A DNA stretch of 64,000 nucleotides from Semisulcospira habei (lineage: Eukaryota > Mollusca > Gastropoda > Semisulcospiridae), in NCBI GenBank assembly GCA_036245525.1, contig BTPG01000007.1, forward strand, positions 121,354,844-121,418,843. Reading direction: 5' to 3'. Positions within the stretch are counted from its first letter, which is position 1, and each line of letters starts with the position of its first letter. The position numbers and the translations under genes were made by a program. Shown piece by piece: positions 44,962-64,000 of the stretch. The notes below the pieces were generated by a model. It did no database searches. It saw nothing but the letters and a program-made list of their open reading frames with translations, and had not been told where the DNA came from.

Positions 44962-45223
44962 AGGCAGAGAGGCAAGAGCTGAAAGATGGATGCTTGGCTT
45001 GTGGCGGCTGAGAGGGCTAATCGTCTCCCCTTAACCTGCTCTTCAGCGTGAAGAGGCGGTAAATAGTCACGTCGCCACCTTGCCTCCTCCACGGCGGTGT
45101 CATGTTGCCGTGTATCGACGTAGTGCAGTGGGAGAGGCTTGCGTCGCCATCGAGACAGGCGTCGAGGCGCTCTCTGGCGGACCCCTCCCCGTGCCAGATT
45201 TATGGCCGGATCAGCAGTGTTGT

Positions 45224-45317
<94 letters not shown>
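45224..45317. repeat. (GT)n microsatellite
   Basis: Pure GT run of about 94 bp followed by GAGCGAGCGAGCAAGAGAGA. Confidence 0.98.
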
Positions 45318-45319
<2 letters not shown>

Positions 45320-45354
45320 CGAGCGAGCAAGAGAGAGAGAGAGTGATTGAGAAA

Positions 45355-45719
<365 letters not shown>

Positions 45720-45734
45720 GAAAAAAAGAAAAAA

Positions 45735-45830
45735 GAAATGGCTTTGGCCACCGATGCAAAAACAAGGGAAATAAATTAGTGCATAGCATTAATATTATAC
45801 TCATCTAAGACAGTGTCATAGAATCAGCTG
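45735..45830 (-). repeat. CR1-like LINE 3' fragment
   Basis: TAGTGCATAGCATTAATATT and CATCTAAGACAGTGTCATAG are shared almost exactly with 60535-60600, inside the CR1-like insertion there. Confidence 0.75.
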
Positions 45831-45857
45831 CATCAATAGCGTATAACCACCACCTTG

Positions 45858-45973
<116 letters not shown>

Positions 45974-46211
45974 GACTTGAATTGATTGAATGAATTGAAC
46001 TAAATTAAATTGAAATGAATTGAATTGAACTCAGCTGAAATGAATTGAAAGTGAATACATTTTGTTTTACAAGGATAGAGATTTAGACTTGAAAGCCTCT
46101 CTTACTTTGAATCTGTCCGGCTTGGTGATTAATTACAACAATATAGTAACAATTTTTTAAAGTGCGAAGTACAAAAGAAGCTCAATATTCACAAATGTAG
46201 TAGAGAGAGAA

Positions 46212-46815
46212 AGAGACGACGACGACGACGACGAAACGTTTTTGTTCAGGATAAAAAGTTTTAGGCATAGCAATGCCTATCTTCCAAACTGTCCTGCTAC
46301 TCTACACATAAAAAAATACAACAGACCATACAGCAAAAGATAAAACTATATAAGTAAAAAGACCCCACCCCCCTTCAGAAACAAATAATAATAATACAAA
46401 ATATATATACAAAAATAAAATAAAATACAAAAAGATATTAAACCAATATCTATATATACTGGTATGAACCTGACATGTTAATGCAGACAGTCGAACTATT
46501 ACATAACCTGCAGCAATCTGCTGTGCTGGAGCAACATACTAAGCAGAAAGATAGAACATTCACAACGACAGCAGATATTTATGGACGCGAGCTCTGAAGA
46601 TAGATAACTTTGAAATAGACATTAAATGAGAGGGCAAGTTATTCCATGACTTAGCACCGGAAAATGATATGCTAGATTTGAAGATGTCTATTCTCGGTTT
46701 TGGGGGAGATGGAGTAAGCTGTGTTCCTCGTGTTCTCTCTATTCGTGTGGGAAAACAGTTAACGGAAATAGGGAGGGGCGGAATCGTGTAGAATCTTTTG
46801 CACAAGTAAGCATCA
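46212..46815 (-). pseudogene. CR1/Jockey-like LINE 3' end
   Basis: Minus-strand frame 46805-46560 reads LCKRFYTIPPLPIS-type sequence, then RTQLTPSPPKPRIDIFKSSI, SFSGAKSWNNLPSHL and SIFRARVHKYL, the C-terminus of a CR1-like reverse transcriptase. Downstream (46560-46230) is 3' UTR ending CCTGAACAAAAACG, then a CGT-type tail. Confidence 0.82.
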
Positions 46816-46827
46816 AGAGAGAGAGAG

Positions 46828-46893
46828 CACTACCCATGAATTATAATGGCCGACCCATCTCCTGCTGTAGTGCGTCAGGGCTAAATGGGTTAA
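46828..46893. repeat. Family B right half
   Basis: CACTACCCATGAATTATAAT, then GTGCGTCAGGGCTAAATGGG and TTAA. The hairpin's left arm is absent. Confidence 0.8.
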
Positions 46894-46905
46894 CTGTATC
46901 CTAGA

Positions 46906-46975
46906 TTAACCCGTTTGTGCATGCAGCCACCGGTACTATAAACAGTACCGATGGCTGCATGCACAAAGGGGTTAG
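46906..46975. repeat. Family F TTAA-ended hairpin, near perfect
   Basis: TTAACCCGTTTGTGCATGCA to TGCATGCACAAAGGGGTTAG with centre GGTACTATAAACAGTACC. The 70-bp unit is almost wholly palindromic. Confidence 0.9.
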
Positions 46976-47195
46976 CTAAGAGACTGCTTGACTATTTATC
47001 ATACTGCCTTGTTTCCTTGGGTTCATCATTGACACTTGATTTGTTCGGCGACTACTAATTAAGGTGTACTTCTGTATTGTAGAATGGCATGGCAAACATT
47101 GTAAATAGCACATAGTAGGTGTGCAAAGGTATATGACATATCGGTGGAATTATTTATCAGTGCGATTGTTAAAGTCTCTTAGGAGACATACGCAC

Positions 47196-47223
47196 AGAGA
47201 GAGAGAGAGACTGAGAGAGAGAG

Positions 47224-47311
<88 letters not shown>
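47196..47311. repeat. (GA)n microsatellite
   Basis: GA run with two CTGA interruptions near the start. Confidence 0.98.
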
Positions 47312-47312
<1 letters not shown>

Positions 47313-47760
47313 CTTTCTCCGGTAAAAGGGAAGTAACTGTATAAGTGACTGTACGCCGTTTACAGATTATCCCCCCTTATAGTAACGGTCATGCAGTGCA
47401 CTACGATCATGTTTACGATTATCATATACGCACATTGTCTGTCTTAGCGCATGACTATTCGTAATTACTGTATAAGCCTATCGCTGTTTTATCTATAATT
47501 GTGAAGGGAATGTTAATTTGTAATTAAAACGTTGATGTGTGTTTAATCGTGCCAAACAACAGTTTGATAACTGACAGGCATTTGGCACTTCATAAGCGCA
47601 ACAAAAACACAGCATAAAATCCTAGGGATGTATATGATCGATGTTCTTCACCTGTGTATTTTTTTCTGTGGCCTGGCGATTGGGTGCCTGACAGGAGGGG
47701 GCAGGTGATCTAACTGTGTGAATGTCTAGCGCTGAGTAATTCCTCTTGTTATGTGTACTG
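47312..47760. other. Spacer, nothing recognised
   Basis: Only AT-rich sequence. It holds the 5' flank of the next LINE. Confidence 0.4.
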
Positions 47761-47771
47761 TTCTACCAGCG

Positions 47772-48850
47772 TATCGTCTCGATGGCAGCCTGTTCAACCT
47801 CAGACGACTGCAGACCCACACGAAATCCCTAGACCAACTGATTCGTGAGCTGCTCTTCGCTGATGACGCTGCCCTCGTTGCACACACAGAGAGAGCCTTG
47901 CAGAGCATTACGTCCTGCCTCGCAGATGCTGCACAGCTCTTTGGACTTGAGGTCAGTCTGAAAAAGACAGAGGTCCTTCATCAGCCGGCACCCAAGGAAG
48001 AGCATCGCCCTCCCCACATCACCATCGGCGAGTCCGAACTGAAGTCTGTACACCAGTTTACCTACCTTGGCTGCATCATCACGTCAGACGCCAAGCTGGA
48101 CAAGGAGCTGGACAACAGGCTGGCAAAAGCGAACAGTGCTTTCGGGCGACTATTCAAGCGGGTGTGGCACAATCAACAGCTGAAAAAAGGCACCAAGATC
48201 AGCGTGTACAGAGCTGTCGTCCTCACCACCCTGCTGTACGGTTCCGAGTCCTGGGCCCTCTACCGCAGCCAACTACGACTCCTCGAACGCTTTCACCAGC
48301 GCTGCCTGCGTACCATCCTCAGCATTCACTGGAGTGACTATGTCACCAACGTCGAGGTCCTTGAACAGGCGGAAACTGTGAGCATTGAGGCTTTGCTGCT
48401 GCGGACACAGCTTCGCTGGGCGGGGCACGTCTCCAGGATGGAGGATCATCGCCTACCCAAGATCACTCTGTTCGGCGAGCTCGCCACTGGACACCGAGAC
48501 AGAGGGGCACCAAAGAAGAGATACAAAGACGGTCTCAAGAAGTCACTTAGTGCCTGCCAAATCGACCACCGCCAGTGGTCTTCGCTTGCTGCGGACCGTG
48601 ACACCTGGCCCTCCACCATTCACAAGGCAGCCGTCTCCTTTGATGACTCTCGCAGAGCTAACCTTAAGGACAAGCGGCTTAGAAGAAAAATCAGAGTTGT
48701 CGTAACTCAGAACCCTGACCAGACCTTCCCCTGCAGCCACTGCGGTCGAACCTGCCTGTCCCGGATTGGCCTCCGCAGCCACGAAAATGCCTGCAGACGA
48801 CGTGGGCAAGCCCTATAGAATCTTCGTTCGCGAAGTCAAGCCAAGAGAGA
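47772..48850 (+). mobile_element. 5'-truncated RTE-like LINE (L3 type), young copy
   Basis: Direct repeats TTCTACCAGCG at 47761-47771 and 48851-48861 flank 1079 bp. The frame is open from the flank to the stop at 48816-48818: RELLFADDAALVAHTERAL (active-site FADD), LFGLEVSLKKTEVLHQ, FTYLGCIITSDAKLDKELDN, LTTLLYGSESWALYRSQL and the zinc-knuckle end CSHCGRTCLSRIGLRSHENA C. Nearly every residue matches the L3 copy at 24003-25310, so both are recent. The reverse transcriptase N-terminus and the endonuclease are lost by truncation, so it cannot move by itself. Confidence 0.95.
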
Positions 48851-48942
48851 TTCTACCAGCGCTAACCTCACCAGGCTATCTGGTTTGTGAGTATAAAAAC
48901 CTAAGCCGTCGAACGAACACGGATAGAACTGAAATCCACCAA

Positions 48943-48994
48943 GCAAGAGGCATAGAACCTCATGAGCCCCCCCCCCCCCCCCTACGCCTCTTGC
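48943..48994. repeat. Family A hairpin, centre replaced by C run
   Basis: GCAAGAGGCATAGAACCTCA, then TGAG, 17 C and TACGCCTCTTGC. The left arm and the last bases of the right arm survive. The loop and inner right arm are gone. Confidence 0.85.
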
Positions 48995-49433
48995 AGCTGG
49001 ATTGCTCTGGCTGTGTCGTAGCAGTCTAGGTGTTAAACATTGTTACAAAGCAACGTTTTTGAAAATACCTATATGCAACGGGCATTTGATCAAAGCTATC
49101 GCTTTTTTATTATTTTATTAACTGTACTTTTATTGTAAGCTGACCATCTAAGCCATACCTGTTTGCTGTCCCCAAATCTCTGCTTCTCATTCACTCAATC
49201 ACTAAATCAGAATAATTAGGAGAAAAGGTTCAAAGAATGTGAGTGTGGAAAACACAGCGAACACTGCTGGGTCTTAGGTCTACGTTCGAGTGAAACAGAA
49301 TACAACAGAACACGAAAGAAAATGAAAACGTTCGACATGCTGTAAGAAACAAACACAGATATAAACACGAAACAACAACACATTAAAAAAAAATAGAACA
49401 GGAAGGGAACGATCAAACATGTGTGTTTTATAC
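48995..49433. other. Spacer, nothing recognised
   Basis: AT-rich. Short open frames without a domain. Confidence 0.4.
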
Positions 49434-49559
<126 letters not shown>

Positions 49560-49751
49560 GCTTATTTTATTTTGAAATTACCTACTAGCTGACCGAGACA
49601 TTCAAACAACTCTGTTATTTCATATCTGACGACTTTAATTTGAGCAAATAAGATATAAATGGCAAATCCGAGTATTGCATTCCTGGAACGGGAATAGATA
49701 GAGCTGGAGGTGGATGGGTGGTGCTTTTAGTTAAAGTGGAAGGTAGGTGAA

Positions 49752-49754
<3 letters not shown>

Positions 49755-49818
<64 letters not shown>

Positions 49819-49840
49819 CGTGGGGAGGGGGGGGGGGTTA
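49755..49840. repeat. (GT)n microsatellite with G run
   Basis: GT run to 49816, then GGGCGTGGGGAGG and a G run. Confidence 0.97.
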
Positions 49841-50072
49841 CAGCAATAATCAGTTATGCGATACAATAGTACACAATAAACAGCCTGATTAAATTTAAAC
49901 AATGAAAAATCAGCAGAGACAGGGAAACGGCCAACAGGACAAAGTTTAACCAAGTTGACAGTTTACAACAATGTTTGATTTAAACGGATACAACTCATTT
50001 TACGAGGGGAAAATAGGTATGCAACATTCAATGTAACATGAATGGTGTATATGAAAAGTTAATCTTTATAAA

Positions 50073-50137
50073 CAAGAAGCATAGATTCTCATAAGTCCCT
50101 GCCACTGCAGGGGCTGATGAGAATCTATACCTCTTGT
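50073..50137. repeat. Family A hairpin
   Basis: CAAGAAGCATAGATTCTCAT and ATGAGAATCTATACCTCTTG around CCCTGCCACTGCAGGGG. Confidence 0.88.
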
Positions 50138-50249
50138 ATAGTTGTTGTAGAGCTTTGAGATGCTGTAACCGAGCTCGTCGGAGGGACTGGATTCTTCAGA
50201 TAGGAAAAGTAATCAGCTGATCACGTCTGTGGTCGACCTCACCGGGTTA

Positions 50250-50969
50250 GTTTACATGATCGTCTCTCTGACAGGTCTCTGATCACTGATGAGCTTGTAC
50301 TGAATACGGATGCCCCCAGGGGTGCGTTCTCTCCTCTGTTTTGTTCTCTCGATATCAGGTGAAGAGATCCTATACTATCTTTGTTGAAGTATGCAGACGA
50401 CATGGCACTCGTTGCTCGTCTGAAGGACGAATTAACTCTCTCACGATACTTTCCCAAAGTGATTCTATCAAGTCTCTCAAGCTCTGTCTCAAATCAAATT
50501 ATTTCGGATTGAATATTGGTAAAACATAAAAATGGTCATCAGAAACGACAGGGGAGGGGGCGCACCCAGACCAGTCATCATAGATAAGAAAGAAATCGAA
50601 AAAGTCGACAACTTCAAATATCCTGGAACTGTCGTTGATGAGAACTTGACCTTTGCTGACCATGATGACTCCGCGTACAAAAAAGAACAACAACGTTTGT
50701 ATTTACTCAAGAAACTTAAGAGTTTCTGTCAACCAGCACGTTTTAGTCTTCTCTCCTTCGTCATTTCTACCTGGTATGACAACCTCACAGAAACACAGAA
50801 AACAGAGTTAAGTCGCGTTGTCAACATGGCCAGAAAAGTGATCGGTCTGAAGCAGAAACAACTGTCTGAGGTGTACGAGTCGGTCCTGTTACAAATGCCT
50901 CGATCATTTTTGGCGACACCCTCCACCCCTTTCATGTTTGCTTTGAGAAACTTTCATCAGGGAGGAGGC
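50250..50969 (+). pseudogene. LINE reverse-transcriptase fragment, truncated by a foldback element
   Basis: The segment reads KYADDMALVARLKDELTLS (active-site YADD), then, after stops, KKEIEKVDNFKYPGTVVDEN, YKKEQQRLYLLKKLKSF, WYDNLTETQKTELSRVVNMA and RKVIGLKQKQLSEVYES. This C-terminal pattern occurs in LINEs common in animals, distinct from the other LINE types here. The frame is cut at 50969 by a TTAA-ended family B element. Confidence 0.82.
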
Positions 50970-51141
50970 TTAACTCATTCAGTCCCGACACACCACAGCA
51001 AGACCATGATAGTTCAAGGATGGTGACTATTCTGGCACCACCCTTGAACTAGCATATTCGATCTGTCTTGTTAATTGTAATGCAGTCCTCGGAGGACAAC
51101 TCCAAAATGTGGGTATTTTGTACCTGAGACACAATGGGTAA
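50970..51141. repeat. Family B element with partly deleted hairpin
   Basis: TTAACTCATTCAGTCCCGAC to GAGACACAATGGGTAA. Between ATAGTTCAAGGATGGTG and ACTATTCTGGCACCACCC, the centre (TTGGCGCC and its complement) and part of the left arm are gone. Confidence 0.88.
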
Positions 51142-51894
51142 GGTTCCGTTGGCTCCGAAAGAATGTCTATAGGAGATCCTGTATCCCTTCTGCTGTTGCT
51201 GTGTTGAATGCTGCCATAAAATGAAGTCCCAATACGCAAAAGGCAGACGTACGCCATCGTTGGCCCGCGCACGGCCGTACGCGGGCCAACGAAGGCTGAC
51301 GTTGGCCATATGGCCTTTGCGCACTGGGGTTTTGTTGGAATGAAGGCGCGTGCGTGTGTGTATGTGTGTTTTTGAGTGGTAGGATTGTTGCACAACATCG
51401 GCATTATAGTATTAGTGTCGGTTATCTAAGCCTGGTGTGTTTGTATTGTAGCTCCTAAGTACAGCGTATTCAAGAACTGATCGACTGTGATTGTGTTTCA
51501 TTTGATGCCAATACTGATCACCTTATGATTTAATGTGTGTGATAAGGTCGTTTCCAGTATTCAAACACATGATCTTCGTTTTTAAGATAAGCTTTGAGTT
51601 TCATCTGTTTTAAAAGTGTTTTTTTGTTGTTGTTGTGTGCGCGCGCACTTGCATGCGAATGAAAAAATAGATACGCATACCACAGTGTTATGTCTTAGTC
51701 TACTTTTAGATGACAGAACGCATGAAACCTAAAACAATTTTCTGTGTTATTTGTTTTTAAACAGACAATCAAGTTTTCTTGATTTTTGAAAGTCTGTGCC
51801 TTAAAACTAATGAGCTCTGATTGTTAATCACGTCATGCGGTCATAAAGCCAATGGTATTGAAGAGCTGATCATCAAGTGATCCTAAGTGACCAA
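51142..51894. other. 3' flank of GGT; family C element inside
   Basis: Contains the family C copy listed at 51228-51327. Minus-strand ATTAAA at 51529-51534 is the only poly(A)-like signal noted within 400 bp of the GGT stop. The rest is unassigned. Confidence 0.4.
51228..51327. repeat. Family C foldback element, variant core
   Basis: CCAATACGCAAAAGGC on the left, GGCCTTTGCGCACTGGG on the right, and CGTTGGCCCGCGCACGG pairing with CCGTACGCGGGCCAACG. GTGGGCCCGC of other copies is GTTGGCCCGC here on both arms. Confidence 0.88.
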
Positions 51895-62968
<11,074 letters not shown>

Positions 62969-62999
62969 CTGCAAGCGGAGGAAACAGGAGTTTATCAAA

Positions 63000-63143
63000 T
63001 TAACCCTTCAAGAGCCGGGACAAGGCGACCGATCCCCAGCTGCAAGAAACCTCTTGCTTGTCCTATTTTTAGCTCCAGTTGCAACTGAATGTCAGTCAGT
63101 GTGTAGACGCGCAATTCGTGATCTCTGGCACCGAAGGGGTTAA
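63000..63143. repeat. Family A TTAA-ended element lacking its hairpin
   Basis: TTAACCCTTCAAGAGCCGGG to TGGCACCGAAGGGGTTAA, with GATCCCCAGCTGCAAGAAA joined directly to CCTCTTGCTTGTCC. About 50 bp of palindrome are missing while both flanks remain. Confidence 0.9.
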
Positions 63144-63240
63144 ATTATTGGCTCCCCTTTTGCTTGCCTTTATTTCTTGCTCCCATTGTTATTACGTTGT
63201 TTCTCATACACACCATATTTACGACAGCGCTAAAAGCGTT

Positions 63241-63322
63241 TTAACTCATTCGAGACTTGCCGCCTCAGGATACGCGGCTTTCAAGGCGCTCATCCGGAGG
63301 CGGCACGTCCCGAATGAGTTAA
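63241..63322. repeat. Family D foldback element
   Basis: TTAACTCATTCGAGACTTGC to GCACGTCCCGAATGAGTTAA, with GCCTCAGGATACGCGGC and the CATCCGGAGGCGGC partner. Confidence 0.9.
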
Positions 63323-63379
63323 GAAAGAGGCGGTTCCTGATAAGAAAAGAAATTAAATGAAACGTCTTGAAGTTTCATT

Positions 63380-63927
63380 TTAACCCATTCAGCCCTGACG
63401 CACTACAGCAAGAGATGGGTCGACCATGATAATTCATGGGTAGTGCCAGATTTGCTTGGCGCCTGTCGGCGCCAAGCTAATCTGGCACTACCCTTGAATT
63501 AGCATTGTCGATCCATCTCTTGCAGCAGGTGCATCAGAGTCCGAAATAGCTCAGGCGGTTAAGCGTCAGAGCAAGGGAGCGAAGGGAATCGCCGGGTTGT
63601 GGGTTCGAATCCCCGTCCCGGCCCCGGTAGCTGGACTCACAATCCAGGGAAAAAAGACGGGCTTGTTCAGTAGCATGTCCGTTGAAAGGTCCTGGTAAAT
63701 CAGAGTGGCACAGTTGCAGTGCGCCTGAATTGATCAGTGTTCAGGTCGTACTCCATAAGCAATAGATTTCCCTGTCCCCCATCATAACCCGCCCGTCAGG
63801 GCCGTCCATTATCACTTCGGTGCCGTGGACGTTAAACCCCGAACTAACCAACCAACAGGTGCATAGTCGTTAGATGACGCCTCCAAACTTTGAGAAATAC
63901 GTGCGTCGGGCTGAACTACATGAGTTA
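63380..63927. repeat. Family B element split by a SINE
   Basis: TTAACCCATTCAGCCCTGAC starts it. The hairpin 63415-63520 is intact. After GCAGCAGGTGCAT the sequence is broken by a SINE and resumes AGTCGTTAGATGACGCCTCC to a worn GCTGAACTACATGAGTTA. Confidence 0.92.
63535..63855 (+). mobile_element. tRNA-derived SINE, full length, with 9-bp target-site duplication
   Basis: The head carries A-box-like TAGCTCAGGCGG and B-box GGGTTCGAATCCCC. The 3' end is GGACGTTAAACCCCGAAC then TAACCAACCAA. Both sides carry CAGGTGCAT (63526-63534 and 63856-63864). At 321 bp with promoter boxes and tail, it is the most complete SINE here. Confidence 0.93.
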
Positions 63928-64000
63928 TGTGCGAAAAAGTCAGACCATGTGTCCCCCATCCTGCACGCTCTCCACTGGTTGCCAGTGAATCAGAGAGTCA

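Noticed and set aside
63540..63625. Functional tRNA gene (also at 2123, 11100, 27935, 43807)
   Set aside because: A and B boxes are present but the arms do not fold into a full cloverleaf, and each is joined to a SINE or LINE body.

Overview
The window is eukaryotic, low in genes and dense in repeats. It holds one recognisable host gene, many decayed or nearly intact non-LTR retrotransposons (LINEs), tRNA-derived SINEs, at least eight families of short palindromic or foldback elements, and many microsatellites. The LINE types, the SINE tails ending in GGCGTTAAACCC plus (ACTA)n, and the GT-AG gene with roughly 1 kb introns fit a mollusc, probably a gastropod. That assignment rests on general familiarity, not on a search.

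The only confident host gene is the 3' part of a gamma-glutamyltranspeptidase (GGT) gene on the minus strand. Nine exons lie between 62968 and 51895 and encode about 475 residues, including the catalytic threonine and the C-terminal GY. The N-terminal exons (membrane anchor and the start of the large subunit) must lie beyond base 64000.

Layout: 1-14500 holds microsatellites, foldback elements, SINEs, tandem repeats and a possible solo LTR. 14541-18886 is a nested stack: a hairpin element, split by a plus-strand LINE, itself split in its GATA tail by a minus-strand LINE, each step marked by a target-site duplication. 21035-23720 has a possible unrecognised exon and a tandem array with units of 245-300 bp. 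23967-28008 is a nearly full-length RTE-like LINE on the minus strand with a tRNA-like 5' head inside its target-site duplication. 28430-32335 holds a decayed CR1/Jockey-like LINE, an internally deleted RTE-like LINE and a CR1-like 3' end. 37264-41227 is a second copy of the nested minus-strand LINE with a tandemly repeated 3' end. 41279-46975 is foldback elements and microsatellites. 47772-48850 is a young 5'-truncated copy of the tRNA-headed LINE family. 50250-50969 is another reverse-transcriptase fragment. 51895-62968 is the GGT gene, whose introns carry about fifteen foldback elements and a LINE-within-LINE.

The strongest general signal is the set of palindromic families. Several (called A, B, D, F and I here) are bounded by TTAA followed by CCC or CTC and carry inverted ends, as piggyBac-type MITEs do. 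Family A and B units are about 210-235 bp with a long perfect hairpin at their centre. Across copies the two hairpin arms change together, and some copies have lost only the hairpin. No transposase gene is visible here.
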